Of a DNA stretch of 40,552 nt, positions 1 through 9,262 are shown piece after piece (within the stretch, counting starts at the first letter, position 1; each line of letters begins with the position of its first letter). Location: the NCBI RefSeq assembly GCF_000934725.1, contig NZ_JYNS01000023.1, forward strand, positions 1 through 40,552, in the 5' to 3' direction. The notes under the pieces are model-generated. The model did no database searches. It worked only from the letters and a program-made list of their open reading frames with translations, and was not told the origin of the DNA. The DNA is from Methyloterricola oryzae. GTDB taxonomy: Bacteria; Pseudomonadota; Gammaproteobacteria; Methylococcales; Methylococcaceae. Made by a program: the position numbers and the translations under genes.

Positions 1-282
1 CGAACGCTTCCATAAAACCCTGTTGCAGGAGTTTTATCAGGTCGCTTTCCGCAAGAAGCTTTATCTCTCCGTGGACGAACTGCAGGCCGACCTGGATGCC
101 TGGATCGAGCACTATAACCAGGAGCGAACCCATCAGGGTAAGATGTGTTGCGGTCGCACTCCCCTACAAACGCTTCACGCTGGAAAGGAGGTGTGGAACC
201 AGAAAGTCGGTCAGTTGAATCTGATCTGACAACCCAGCGCACCCAAAACGGGTAACTGTCAGATCAGGTCGCGACTTCTACA
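1..282 (+). mobile_element. IS481-family insertion sequence, right end
   Basis: The left window edge lies inside an insertion sequence. It contains the 3' part of a DDE transposase of the IS481 type followed by about 50 bases of noncoding end. The outer terminus is probably at the ACA ending at 282, because IS481-family elements characteristically begin with TGT and end with ACA; read from outside in, the end starts TGTAGAAGTCGCGACC. The left end, the target duplication and most of the transposase are outside the window. The exact boundary is inferred, not proven. Confidence 0.7.
2..229 (+). CDS. IS481-family transposase, C-terminal fragment (cut by window edge)
   Basis: The reading frame is open from base 2 and ends at the TGA at 227-229. 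The visible 75 residues start with ERFHKTLLQEFY, which holds the catalytic glutamate region of the integrase (DDE) core. They continue through WIEHYNQERTHQG and the CGRTPLQTL motif, both typical of IS481-family transposases, which recognise the element ends and catalyse cut-and-paste movement. A TTG at 23 could be taken as a start, but this is clearly the tail of a longer gene that begins outside the window. Whether the full element is intact cannot be judged here. Confidence 0.85.
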   Translation, partial: ERFHKTLLQEFYQVAFRKKLYLSVDELQADLDAWIEHYNQERTHQGKMCCGRTPLQTLHAGKEVWNQKVGQLNLI

Positions 283-1744
283 TATCATATGTCTCGCAAA
301 GGGAACGCAGAACGCGAATCCGCGCGAAATTCTTGTCATTGGCTTCCACCAGCCGCCAGGGTGCGAATTCGGTACTGGTACGTGTGATCATCTCGTTCAC
401 GGCAGCTTCGTATTGATCCCATCGATCCCGGTTACGGTAATCCTCATCGGTGATCTTGTAACGCTTGTAGCTGGTCTTCTCCCGGAGCTTGAATCGCCGC
501 AGTTGCTCGTCCTGGCTGATGTGCATCCAGAACTTCAGTAGGATGATGCCATGATCGGTTAATTCTTCCTCAAAATCGTTGATTTCCGAATACGCGCGCA
601 TCCATTCGTCCGGCCTCGCGAAGTTTTCCACCCGCTCAACCAGTACCCTACCGTACCAGCTACGATCGTAGATGGTTACGTTGCCATCCCGCGGCAAATG
701 CCGCCAGAAGCGCCACAGGTAATGATGGGACTTTTCTTCGTCGGTAGGCGCAGCGATGGGGATGACCCGGTAGAGCCGCGCATCCATCGCCTGGGTGATA
801 CGCCGGATGACTCCGCCTTTCCCTGCTGCGTCCCAACCTTCGAATACGAGAATTGTGGAACGCTTTTTTTGCCGCGCCATCCGGGTCAGTTGGTTGATTC
901 GCCCCTGGTGCAGAGCCAATTGCTCCTGGTAGACCGGCTTTTCGAGCTTCTGGTCCAGATCGAGGGAATCAAGCAGATTGGCGCCGGTTCCTACGAAAGG
1001 TTGAGGATTAGTCTGCCTCGGTTCGCCGTCCTGAGCCGCCGTTAATCTCGCATTCACCCGCTCGATCAGGTGCCTGGCGATAGTCAGCCGCCGGTAGTGG
1101 GGATCGTAACCGTTGATGATCAGCCAGGGCGCTTCGCCGGTGCTGGTCTCACGCAAGACGCGCTCGGCGATACCAATGAACTTTTTGTACAACTTCAAGT
1201 GCTTCTTGTCGGTCTCCGTCACGCGCCAGCGAGTTTCCGGATTCTCCTCCAGCTTTTCCAGCAAATGCTTTTGTTGCTTTTTGGACAGATGCAGCCAGCA
1301 CTTGATGATCAGTGCGCCGTCATCGGTGAGTTCCCTTTCCAGCTTATTGATATGCACGAGCTCCGCATCCAACTGCGCGTTGTCCAGTTTCTCTCGGATC
1401 CGGTTGGCCATGGGTGGGCCATACCACCCGACAGCGTAGATGCCGATTCGCCCCTTCGGCGGCAAAGTCATCCAGTAACGCCAGTGATGCGGGCGCTCGG
1501 ATTCCTCATCCGATGGCATACCGAAGGCATGGGTGCGCATGAAGCGCGGGTCCAACCATTCATTGAGCTTGTTGAGTACATCGCCTTTACCTGAACCGTC
1601 GACACCGGCGATCAGGATGACGACGGACGTCCCCGAGGATTCAAGCCGCTCCTGCATTTCCAGCAGTTCGTTGCGGAGCTGCGCGATTTCGCCGTCGTAT
1701 TCCTGTTTGGCAATCTTGCTCTTCAATTCAGCGACTTCAAACAT
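278..1744 (-). CDS. pap: Polyphosphate:AMP phosphotransferase (two-domain PPK2)
   Basis: This 488-residue protein is a tandem PPK2 kinase that transfers phosphate from polyphosphate to AMP, making ADP in the cytoplasm. The N-terminal copy has Walker A GVDGSGKG (47-54) but AVGWYGP (104-110) in place of the usual RSWYG lid, so it looks degenerate. The C-terminal copy has Walker A EGWDAAGKGG (302-311) and DRSWYGR (360-366) and should be the catalytic half, as known for fused PPK2 enzymes. The ATG at 1744 is preferred over an upstream TTG at 1759 because AGGAGG lies about 7 bases before it. The stop codon TAG at 278-280 lies inside the presumed terminal inverted repeat of the adjacent IS481 element, so the native C-terminus may have been replaced by a few residues. 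Family assignment is firm; AMP as acceptor is inferred from the two-domain architecture. Confidence 0.9.
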   Translation of the reverse strand: MFEVAELKSKIAKQEYDGEIAQLRNELLEMQERLESSGTSVVILIAGVDGSGKGDVLNKLNEWLDPRFMRTHAFGMPSDEESERPHHWRYWMTLPPKGRIGIYAVGWYGPPMANRIREKLDNAQLDAELVHINKLERELTDDGALIIKCWLHLSKKQQKHLLEKLEENPETRWRVTETDKKHLKLYKKFIGIAERVLRETSTGEAPWLIINGYDPHYRRLTIARHLIERVNARLTAAQDGEPRQTNPQPFVGTGANLLDSLDLDQKLEKPVYQEQLALHQGRINQLTRMARQKKRSTILVFEGWDAAGKGGVIRRITQAMDARLYRVIPIAAPTDEEKSHHYLWRFWRHLPRDGNVTIYDRSWYGRVLVERVENFARPDEWMRAYSEINDFEEELTDHGIILLKFWMHISQDEQLRRFKLREKTSYKRYKITDEDYRNRDRWDQYEAAVNEMITRTSTEFAPWRLVEANDKNFARIRVLRSLCETYDM

Positions 1745-2119
1745 TCCATGCCTCCTCAACGCCTCAAATCAAAACACCGCATTGGAACACCACTTGACCT
1801 CGAAAAGCCGGACAAGCATGTGGAAAACCTGTACTGCCGCCGTGCGAAAAACCAAGTGCCTACGTTATCCACAGCCTCCCCACACAGCAGCCCTATGCCT
1901 GCTCACATCATTGTCTATTCATATTGCTTTGAAATATAGAAATATTTCGTGCTTATACCGGAAACGTCACCGACTAATAAAAGTCATAAAGCTTTTTCTA
2001 AACCAATTTTATTGATGGCACTGTTGAAAACCTGGATCAAGAGCTAATCTGAACGCCAGCAAAGCCTTGCCTCAACAGCGTTTTGCCTATCGGACTATCA
2101 CCACCAGGGGGTTCCCGCC
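1745..2119. other. Intergenic spacer with DnaA-box-like sites and AT-rich stretch
   Basis: This gap separates the divergent pap and qmcA genes and must hold their promoters, though no strong -35/-10 pair stands out. It contains a perfect TTATCCACA 9-mer at 1865-1873 and TGTGGAAAA at 1819-1827, which also fits the relaxed DnaA-box consensus. A strongly AT-rich stretch follows (about 1915-2015) with a perfect 7-base inverted repeat GAAATAT/ATATTTC at 1931-1948 around a 4-base loop. No coding capacity is convincing. Confidence 0.5.
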
Positions 2120-3046
2120 ATGACCGGCTTCTCGCTCTTTGTGCTTTTCCTTTTCGGACTTTCCATCGTGCTAGTGGTGATGAGCGTCAAGTTCGTGCCA
2201 CAGGGCAGGGAGTTCACGGTCGAACGCTTTGGCAAATACACCGCGAGCCTGAAACCTGGCCTGAACATCATCATGCCGGTCATAGACCAGATCGGCGCTC
2301 GTCTTAACATGATGGAGCAGGTTCTCGACGTACCCTCCCAGGAAGTGATCACCAAGGACAATGCCATGGTCCGTGTGGACGGCGTGGTGTTTTTCCAGAT
2401 CATCGACGCCGCCAAGGCCGCCTATGAAGTCAGCAATCTGCATCTGGCCATCAACCAGTTGACCATGACCAACATCCGAACCGTCATGGGTTCCATGGAT
2501 CTTGACGAACTCCTTTCCAAGCGCGACGAAATCAACATACGCCTGCTGACGGTGGTGGATGAAGCGACCACGCCTTGGGGTGTCAAGGTAACCCGCATCG
2601 AGATAAAGGACATTGCCCCGCCCCAACACCTCGTGGACGCCATGGCCAGGCAGATGAAGGCCGAGCGCGACAAGCGCGCCGCCATCCTGGAAGCGGAAGG
2701 TTTGCGGCAGGCAGAAGTTCTGAAGGCGGAAGGCCAGAAGCAAGCGGCCATTCTGGAGGCGGAAGGTCGCAAGGAAGCCGCATTCCGAGATGCCGATGCC
2801 CGAGAGCGCCTGGCAGAGGCGGAAGCCAAAGCCACCTTGATGGTCTCCGAAGCCATCGCCAAAGGTGATGTCCAGGCCATCAACTACTTTGTGGCGCAGA
2901 AATACGTGGAAGCCTTACAGAATATCGCTTCTGGGCCGAGCAACAAGGTGGTAATGATGCCTTTGGAGGCCAGCAGCCTGATCGGTGCCCTGGGAGGAAT
3001 CGGAGAACTGACCCGGCATCTATTTGACAAGAAGCCGGACGCCTAG
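2120..3046 (+). CDS. qmcA: SPFH/band 7 (stomatin-like) membrane protein, QmcA type
   Basis: This 308-residue protein has one N-terminal membrane helix (about 3-24) and an SPFH/band 7 domain starting around [15 protein letters not shown]. Next comes a long alanine/glutamate-rich coiled coil (about 170-240) with repeated AxxLxAEGxxxA units. Proteins of this kind oligomerise in the inner membrane, form scaffold-like rings or microdomains and often work with membrane proteases. The ATG at 2120 has a G-rich Shine-Dalgarno (AGGGGG) about 8 bases upstream. An NfeD-like gene follows after 2 bases, the classic STOMP (SPFH with NfeD) pairing, equivalent to E. coli ybbK-ybbJ. Both genes are presumably co-transcribed. 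The family is certain; a specific substrate or partner beyond NfeD cannot be read from the sequence. Confidence 0.92.
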   Translation: MTGFSLFVLFLFGLSIVLVVMSVKFVPQGREFTVERFGKYTASLKPGLNIIMPVIDQIGARLNMMEQVLDVPSQEVITKDNAMVRVDGVVFFQIIDAAKAAYEVSNLHLAINQLTMTNIRTVMGSMDLDELLSKRDEINIRLLTVVDEATTPWGVKVTRIEIKDIAPPQHLVDAMARQMKAERDKRAAILEAEGLRQAEVLKAEGQKQAAILEAEGRKEAAFRDADARERLAEAEAKATLMVSEAIAKGDVQAINYFVAQKYVEALQNIASGPSNKVVMMPLEASSLIGALGGIGELTRHLFDKKPDA

Positions 3047-3048
3047 CC

Positions 3049-3504
3049 ATGTGGCTCGTGCAGATCGTCTTCTGGCACTGGTGGGCATTCGCCGCCTTGC
3101 TGCTCATCGTGGAGCTCTTGGCTCCAGGCATGTTCTTTCTTTGGATGGCGGAGGCCGCATTTGTCACCGGAGCCTTGCTCTGGCTCATGCCTGCCATGTC
3201 GCTGGAAGGCCAGTTGATCGCCTTCTCTGTGCTCGCGGTCGTCAGCATCGTGTTGGCACGACGTTTCTACAAGACAAATCCCATCAAGAGCGAACAGCCC
3301 CTGCTCAACCAGCGGACTGCGCAATTCGTCGGAAGGGTGTTCGTTCTGGAACATCCCATCGTCAACAATTTCGGGAAGATACGGGTGGACGACTCCCTGT
3401 GGAAAATCCAGGGCGATGATTGCCCTGAGGGTAGCCGGGTCAAGATCGTCGGTGTCGAAGGCTTGGTACTGAAGGTCGAGAAAATCGTTCCACCGGCTAC
3501 CTGA
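3049..3504 (+). CDS. NfeD-like membrane protein (YbbJ type)
   Basis: This is a short 151-residue NfeD protein without the N-terminal ClpP-class protease domain of long forms (NfeD1b class). Hydrophobic helices lie at about 2-22, 24-44 and 50-70, and then a C-terminal soluble OB-fold (about 85-148) includes RVFVLEHPIVNNFGKIRV and the DCPEGSRVKIVGVEG turn typical of the family. The gene starts 2 bases after the qmcA stop, so the two are almost certainly translated together. NfeD OB domains are thought to modulate SPFH assemblies at the inner membrane. No separate promoter is evident. The assignment rests on architecture and gene pairing and is confident. Confidence 0.9.
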   Translation: MWLVQIVFWHWWAFAALLLIVELLAPGMFFLWMAEAAFVTGALLWLMPAMSLEGQLIAFSVLAVVSIVLARRFYKTNPIKSEQPLLNQRTAQFVGRVFVLEHPIVNNFGKIRVDDSLWKIQGDDCPEGSRVKIVGVEGLVLKVEKIVPPAT

Positions 3505-3710
3505 TTAAAACAAGATAAAAAAGAAATTAACGCTTGTAACTAGTTGCCGAAAATCGCTGAACAAATGGATTATTTATTTATAATTCATTATCTTGTATAA
3601 ATTCTAGTCTGTGGAATACGCCCAATTGGCGGCTGCTGAACCTGTGGATAAACAGCCTGGTCATCCTTGTCCAGGTAGTGGTGAGTCTCCATCCACAGGC
3701 TTTTCCAGGG
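3505..3710. other. Convergent intergenic region: AT-rich stretch plus DnaA-box inverted repeat
   Basis: The spacer lies between the 3' ends of nfeD and tgpA, so no promoter is needed here. About 100 bases (3505-3608) are strikingly AT-rich for this genome and include GATTATTTATTTATAA, similar to the AT-rich 13-mers of enterobacterial oriC. Next comes TGTGGAATA (3610-3618, one mismatch to the DnaA box), then a perfect box TGTGGATAA at 3643-3651. CCTGTGGAT (3641-3649) and ATCCACAGG (3691-3699) form a perfect 9-base inverted repeat, with an inner CCTGG/CCAGG stem at 3656-3675. It could be a termination structure for the convergent genes, a small RNA, or a DnaA-binding site. Confidence 0.5.
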
Positions 3711-5693
3711 TCACAGGGAGAGTTGACGTACCAATTTCCGCAGTGATTTGAGGGTCTGGAGCGAAGCGGGCCGTCCGTATCGAAGAACCTGGAAGAGGTC
3801 GGTGATGCGGCGGAACTGCTCGGCGTGTTCGGGAAAGAAGGGGCTAACGCGCTGGCAAAAGCTCGAAGCGCCCTCCGCCGGGCGCTTTTCGAAGCCCCGC
3901 CTGGCCAGTTTTTTCAGGAACTTCCCATAAGCGATTTGCACCGGGTCATGGGTTCTGACGCGGCGTGGAATAATCAGCAGGGCAAGTGCCAGCAGCGGTA
4001 AGCCACCAAGGATCGCAAGCCACCCGGCGAGACCGCGCCAGTCAGCGATGCCCAGCAAGCGAAGCAGGTTGTCTTGGTTCTGCGGGCCGTAGCTCAAGAC
4101 CCAAAGGTTCCATTGATAGTCGAGGCTGTTCCAAAGCAGCCGAGCTTGCTGGAGCGCGGATCCCAAATCAAACTGACCTTCCCCTGAGCGGGAGCCGAAC
4201 GGGTTGAAGCGGATCTCGCCGGCGGCTACCTGCGTGTCCACATCCAGGCCAAACTCGATACGCTCCGGCGCTACGGCCGCGGTGGGGTCGATTCGGGTCC
4301 AGCCCGTTTCTTCCAGCCAGACCTCGGCCCAGGCATGGGCATCGGCCTGGCGGACTTCGATGAATCGCCCCACGGGATTCCAGAGCCCGCCCTGATACCC
4401 GGTGACCACCCGTGCCGGTACGCCCGCCAGGCGCATGAGAATCACGAAGGCGGTGGCGTAGTGCTCGCAGAATCCCTTGCGGGTGTCGAACAGAAAGCTG
4501 GCTACCGGATCTCCCGTGGTGAGCGGTGGGTTCAGCGTGTAGTAAAAGGGCTGCTGCCGGAAATACGCCAGGGCGCGATTTACCAAATCTCGGTCGCCAG
4601 GACTGGACTTTCTCCAATCATGAATCAGTTCGGCCAGCTGCGGATCGATGTGGTCTGGCAATTGCGTGCCACGTTCTTTTTCCGTTTCGCTCAGGGGACC
4701 CGTGGAATACTGCGTGTGGGAGGCCAGTCGAAATTGCCGGCGTTCCGTGATCTTGTTGCGATCATGAAGGACGAATTCCGCGCTGCGTTTGATATCTGAC
4801 GGAAACTCGTTGGGCAGGTCCAGGGCGAAAACCCAACGCTGCTGACTGGGCTCGAGAATTACGGAGTAGCGCACGGCCGGCCCCGACATGACGATCTGGG
4901 GACTGGTGTCTTTAAGGGGCTCCCGTGATAGCACCCAGCGCCGCCCGTCGGTCTGCCAGAAAACCGGACCCCGCCAATAACGCAGTTGGGGTGGAGGCGG
5001 CTGACCATCGAACCGCGCCCTGAATGCCAGTTCCAGCGACAAACCCAGCTTTCCGATAGAACCTGGCTCGATCGTGTCGGACAGCCCCGTGGTGGCGCGC
5101 GGTTCATCGTCGGGAAGCTTCCACAGAGGGCCCGGGATCCTTGGAAACAGCACGAAAAGCAGCAGCATAAGCGGCATCGCTTGCAGCACCATCAAGCCCG
5201 CCATGCGCAGTTGTTGGGCCGGCGTAAAATCGGGCGTGCTGTTGAGGCTGATCAAGGTCGTCACCAGCAGGACCGCGACCATCAGCGTATACAGCGCCAT
5301 GGGAATGCTTTGGGAAAACAGATATTGCGTAACCGCAACGAAGAACGCCAGAAAGATCGCGAGGTAAGCGTCGCGATAAGTTCGAAGCTCCATCAGCTTG
5401 AGCCCCAAGCCGACGGTGAACAGGGCCGCTCCGGCTTCCCGCCCATAGAATTTGTGGTACTCGCCGAACACGAGCGCGGCTCCCGCCACGGTCACCAACA
5501 GCAGAACCCAGCGTCCGGGCAGCTGCAGCATCCGGTGCGCAGCGGCCAGCCGCCACGTCACCAGGCTGGCGAAGAACGCCATCACGGGCGCTGCCAGGTT
5601 GAATACATGGGGTGCCGCCACCAGCGCCACTGCGATGGTCAGCAGTTCGATGCTGCGGCGGTTGGCTTCGACGGAAAATTCCGAGGGGTTCAT
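3711..5693 (-). CDS. tgpA: TgpA-type membrane transglutaminase-like protein (DUF3488)
   Basis: This 660-residue inner-membrane protein has several N-terminal helices (about 15-185, DUF3488). A large periplasmic part follows with the transglutaminase-like fold: GFCEHYATAF holds the predicted nucleophile Cys409, DAHAWAEVW holds His453 and RIDPTAAVAP holds Asp469. One further helix (about 555-575) and a cytoplasmic DUF4129-like tail complete the protein. The Pseudomonas relative TgpA is essential and linked to envelope functions; the substrate is not established. The start was set at the ATG at 5693, whose ATGA overlaps the DUF58 stop, because the upstream extension overlaps DUF58 coding sequence and reads as noncoding. 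It is the last gene of the moxR-DUF58-tgpA operon. Confidence 0.9.
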   Translation of the reverse strand: MNPSEFSVEANRRSIELLTIAVALVAAPHVFNLAAPVMAFFASLVTWRLAAAHRMLQLPGRWVLLLVTVAGAALVFGEYHKFYGREAGAALFTVGLGLKLMELRTYRDAYLAIFLAFFVAVTQYLFSQSIPMALYTLMVAVLLVTTLISLNSTPDFTPAQQLRMAGLMVLQAMPLMLLLFVLFPRIPGPLWKLPDDEPRATTGLSDTIEPGSIGKLGLSLELAFRARFDGQPPPPQLRYWRGPVFWQTDGRRWVLSREPLKDTSPQIVMSGPAVRYSVILEPSQQRWVFALDLPNEFPSDIKRSAEFVLHDRNKITERRQFRLASHTQYSTGPLSETEKERGTQLPDHIDPQLAELIHDWRKSSPGDRDLVNRALAYFRQQPFYYTLNPPLTTGDPVASFLFDTRKGFCEHYATAFVILMRLAGVPARVVTGYQGGLWNPVGRFIEVRQADAHAWAEVWLEETGWTRIDPTAAVAPERIEFGLDVDTQVAAGEIRFNPFGSRSGEGQFDLGSALQQARLLWNSLDYQWNLWVLSYGPQNQDNLLRLLGIADWRGLAGWLAILGGLPLLALALLIIPRRVRTHDPVQIAYGKFLKKLARRGFEKRPAEGASSFCQRVSPFFPEHAEQFRRITDLFQVLRYGRPASLQTLKSLRKLVRQLSL

Positions 5694-6628
5694 GCAGGAA
5701 ACAGGGCCAAAACTTCCAGGCAACGCAAGCGATGCGCCGAACCCAAGCTGGCCGGCACGGTCAGGTGGGGAAGCCGCAGGGTGTAGCGCAGACCGGCCTG
5801 TTCCGCTTCCAGTATCCATCGGCATAGCTGGCTCAGACGTTCTTCCACGGAGCCTGCCACCGTGGAAAAATCCAGAAGCAATTCCCCGTTTCTGGCATTT
5901 TCATAGGCTTTCACGTGCACGCCCTGACCTTTGGCGACCCCCTTCCAGTGAATGCGGCGCAGCGGGTCGCCCGGTTGGTAGCTCTGAAAGCCGCGAAAAT
6001 CATCAGCTTCGCTGAGCTGCGTGCCCTTGCCCCAAGCGGTTTCGGGGAACGGCATGCCGGCCTTGGCGGGGCGCGGGTAGACCAGTATTTCCACCGCCAG
6101 ATTATTGGGTGACCACGATCGGAACAGCCCCAGGGGAAAGCGGCTGGATACCGTCACCCTGGGCAGGCGCATCCTTCCTCGTCGCGGAGCGGGCACCGCC
6201 AGCCGGATACGCGCATTGGACATCGCCGGGACATCGGTCGTGACGGGATCGATCGAGGCGGTTTGCAACTGCAGGGCGATGCGCGGAAAGCGGGAGGGGT
6301 TGGACAGGTATACATCGAATCGGGCCAGTTCGCCGGCGAATACGGCCTTGCCGCGCACGGCGCTGAGTTCCAGACCAGCCAGATTGCGAAATCCGTAAAG
6401 TATGCCCAGCACGGCGATACTGACCATCAGGAAGCTGAGAATGAAGGCCAGATTGTTGCTGTAGTTGGTGGCCACCAGCAGTTGGACCAGCAGCACCGCG
6501 GCCAGTCCAAAGCCTCGACGGTTTGGAAGGATAAAGACCCGCCGCTGGTTCAGCATGATGGGCCCCTCGACGGGATTTTCACCGCGAAAGAAGCGGCTCA
6601 GCGCTAGCCGTTCACGCAGGCGCATCAT
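5690..6628 (-). CDS. DUF58 domain-containing protein
   Basis: This 312-residue protein has two adjacent hydrophobic helices near the N-terminus (about 40-85) and the DUF58 domain in the C-terminal half. That domain shows the characteristic DDFRGFQSYQPGDPLRRIHW stretch. DUF58 proteins almost always sit between a MoxR ATPase and a transglutaminase-like membrane protein, as here; the module is thought to act as a chaperone-like or maturation system, with DUF58 related to von Willebrand A folds. It starts 7 bases after the moxR stop and overlaps tgpA by 4 bases, so expression should be coupled. Two consecutive ATG codons (6628 and 6625) are possible starts. The biochemical role is unknown. Confidence 0.88.
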   Translation of the reverse strand: MMRLRERLALSRFFRGENPVEGPIMLNQRRVFILPNRRGFGLAAVLLVQLLVATNYSNNLAFILSFLMVSIAVLGILYGFRNLAGLELSAVRGKAVFAGELARFDVYLSNPSRFPRIALQLQTASIDPVTTDVPAMSNARIRLAVPAPRRGRMRLPRVTVSSRFPLGLFRSWSPNNLAVEILVYPRPAKAGMPFPETAWGKGTQLSEADDFRGFQSYQPGDPLRRIHWKGVAKGQGVHVKAYENARNGELLLDFSTVAGSVEERLSQLCRWILEAEQAGLRYTLRLPHLTVPASLGSAHRLRCLEVLALFPA

Positions 6629-6635
6629 GAGGCTC

Positions 6636-7550
<915 letters not shown>

Positions 7551-7580
7551 CGCGGCGGGTCCAGCGACATTTTCAGAGAC

Positions 7581-7586
7581 AGTATA
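7581..7586 (-). promoter_or_regulatory. Candidate -10 element of the moxR operon
   Basis: On the minus strand this reads TATACT, one mismatch from TATAAT, placed about 31-36 bases upstream of the chosen moxR ATG (7550). No convincing -35 hexamer lies 16-18 bases further upstream, so the call rests on the -10 alone and on the gene arrangement. Confidence 0.3.
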
Positions 7587-7757
7587 GAACCTGTCTGGAG
7601 ACCAAGGTTCCTGATGCTTTGAGGCCGTCAGCGCCAAGAGTGTCTATTCGGATGTCGATGCGCTATTCTTTCCCTTCAGGATGAATTCCGCAATGTAATC
7701 GCGGGCCTGAAGTTAAGTCCTGCAGCAATCCTGATTAGAAGCTGCTTCGCAGAGTCG

Positions 7758-8477
7758 ATGACACCGGTTTGTATTGAAATTTCCCCCACACACGCAGCAA
7801 AGCTTCTCGCAGCCATCGTGTGTTTTCTCGGATTGATGCACATCGCCGGTAAGATATCGGCGCTCGCCTTTGGCCATTCCTATTGGCACGGTCTGATTCC
7901 ACTGTTCGATCTGGACGAGGAATTCAATGTACCTTCCGTCTACTCGGGCCTTGCACTGGCACTTTCAGCGGGTCTTCTGGCGATTACGGCTTTCGCCGAG
8001 GCCAAGCTTGGTCGCATCGGCCACCTAGCTTTCTGGGCCTTTCTCGCGTTGGTGTTCCTCTTCCTGGCAACCGACGAGCTTTTTGAGCTGCATGAGCGTT
8101 TGGCAAAGCCGGTGCGGAGTGCGCTGAATACCACTGGCGCCTTTTACTACGCCTGGATCATCCCTTATGGCACCGTGGTGTTGCTATTCGGCATATTCTG
8201 CTTGCGCTTTCTTGCCCGGTTGCCAAGGAACATCAGTGTCCCCATGGTTTTGGCCGGAACTGTCTATTTGTCGGGTGCCATTGGTATGGAGATGATCGGC
8301 GGAGCCTTGGCCGAAGAATTGGAGAGGCCCGAACAGAATCCCGGCTATGTGATTGCCAGTACCCTCGAGGAGTTACTGGAGATGGCCGGAGTCGTCATCT
8401 TCATTCATACGCTCCTGCGCTATTTGGCCTTGTTGGGCGTCCGCATCGAGTTCGGGAGCGGGGTAACTGCCGATTGA
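7758..8477 (+). CDS. Multipass membrane protein of unknown function
   Basis: This 239-residue protein is not recognised as a named family. Six hydrophobic segments are visible at about 12-33, 58-78, 86-104, 127-148, 158-180 and 210-228. Acidic and histidine residues sit unusually close to or inside the helices: LATDELFELHERLAKP near 103-118, GMEMIGGALAEELE near 178-191 and STLEELLEMAG near 201-211. Such a pattern is often seen in membrane proteins that bind metal or move protons, but this is inference only. The gene stands alone, divergent from moxR, with about 200 bases between the two starts, and converges with a small gene ending at 8496. The ATG at 7758 has no strong Shine-Dalgarno. Confidence 0.8.
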   Translation: MTPVCIEISPTHAAKLLAAIVCFLGLMHIAGKISALAFGHSYWHGLIPLFDLDEEFNVPSVYSGLALALSAGLLAITAFAEAKLGRIGHLAFWAFLALVFLFLATDELFELHERLAKPVRSALNTTGAFYYAWIIPYGTVVLLFGIFCLRFLARLPRNISVPMVLAGTVYLSGAIGMEMIGGALAEELERPEQNPGYVIASTLEELLEMAGVVIFIHTLLRYLALLGVRIEFGSGVTAD

Positions 8478-8495
8478 GGACTTGGGTCGGGCGGC

Positions 8496-8738
8496 TCACC
8501 ACTCGTTTTTCATGCCCCAGGGCGTCGATCCATCCACAAGGGGTGCCTTGATGCCCTTTTTCTCCATAGCTTCCAGCGTCTTGTAATAAGTGGCTTCGTG
8601 CATCAGGGAGCCGCCTTTGGAGTAAAGGGCGACATAGCGTGCCACCATGTCTACTTCGACGCGAAAATCACCGCCCGCGTCCTCCGTACGGCGCGCGTTG
8701 CCATTCCAGTCCACGAAAAAACCAGGTTCTACCGACAT
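8496..8738 (-). CDS. Small hypothetical protein (80 aa)
   Basis: The frame extends upstream to 8819, but the ATG at 8738 is chosen because GGGAG lies about 9 bases before it and the extension looks noncoding. The 80-residue product is soluble, rich in charged residues, and contains MVARYVALYSKGGSLMHEA and ends in STPWGMKNEW. There is no signal peptide, membrane segment or cysteine cluster. I do not recognise a family. It converges with the membrane protein gene upstream and is divergent from the small secreted protein gene at 8993. Confidence 0.6.
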   Translation of the reverse strand: MSVEPGFFVDWNGNARRTEDAGGDFRVEVDMVARYVALYSKGGSLMHEATYYKTLEAMEKKGIKAPLVDGSTPWGMKNEW

Positions 8739-8992
8739 CTGTAAAAACTCCCGACAAGTTGAAAACGGTCTTCCGGGTCGTTTGCAAGATGTAAACCAGT
8801 TTTCGAATATCCTGTCCAAGGCATTGAAAATAATTGGGTGTCAGCGAACCCGGCAGGAAAATCAACTGTCGCAAAGACAGCAATCAGCGCGCTTCAGCCG
8901 GTGCTTTGTTACGAATGGGTAAAATGCGGCGTGTTGGCGACCGGGTTAAACTCACATGCGGTTCTAAAACGAACTTTTAGCGGGGGTTGGGT

Positions 8993-9262
8993 ATGTGGCG
9001 GATTTTGATGGTGTCGGCTCTCTTCGTTTTTCTCAGTGGCTTCCGGGCGCCCGATGGCGAGATCATTTCCGAGGGGGACCCGGTGAGCAAAGTCCTCGAG
9101 CATCTAGGGCAGCCGCTGCACGTGTCGGAAGATGCCGTACGCCAGATCGGCAGCGACTGGGTCAAGCGCGAGACCTGGACATACAAACTGGAACGGGAAA
9201 CCTATTACCTGACCGTAGAGGGAGGCAAGCTGGTGGCCGCGCGCTGGAGCCGGGTTCAATGA
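8993..9262 (+). CDS. Small secreted protein, DUF2845/SmpA-like
   Basis: This 89-residue protein has an N-terminal signal peptide or membrane helix (about 1-16), so the mature part should be periplasmic. The mature region has the pattern EGDPVSKVLEHLGQPLHV followed by TWTYKLERETYYLTVEGGKLV. That matches the layout of DUF2845 and SmpA/OmlA-like small envelope proteins (GDS..EVL...GEP, then W.Y......Y.L.F..GKV). The ATG at 8993 is taken because GGGGG lies just upstream and the signal sequence follows directly; a TTG at 8987 in the same frame is possible. The last codons form one arm of a terminator-like hairpin. Function is unknown. Confidence 0.65.
   Translation: MWRILMVSALFVFLSGFRAPDGEIISEGDPVSKVLEHLGQPLHVSEDAVRQIGSDWVKRETWTYKLERETYYLTVEGGKLVAARWSRVQ

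Noticed and set aside
5694-5825. N-terminal extension of tgpA upstream of 5693
   Set aside because: It overlaps the DUF58 coding region and does not resemble the family N-terminus; the ATGA overlap start fits better.
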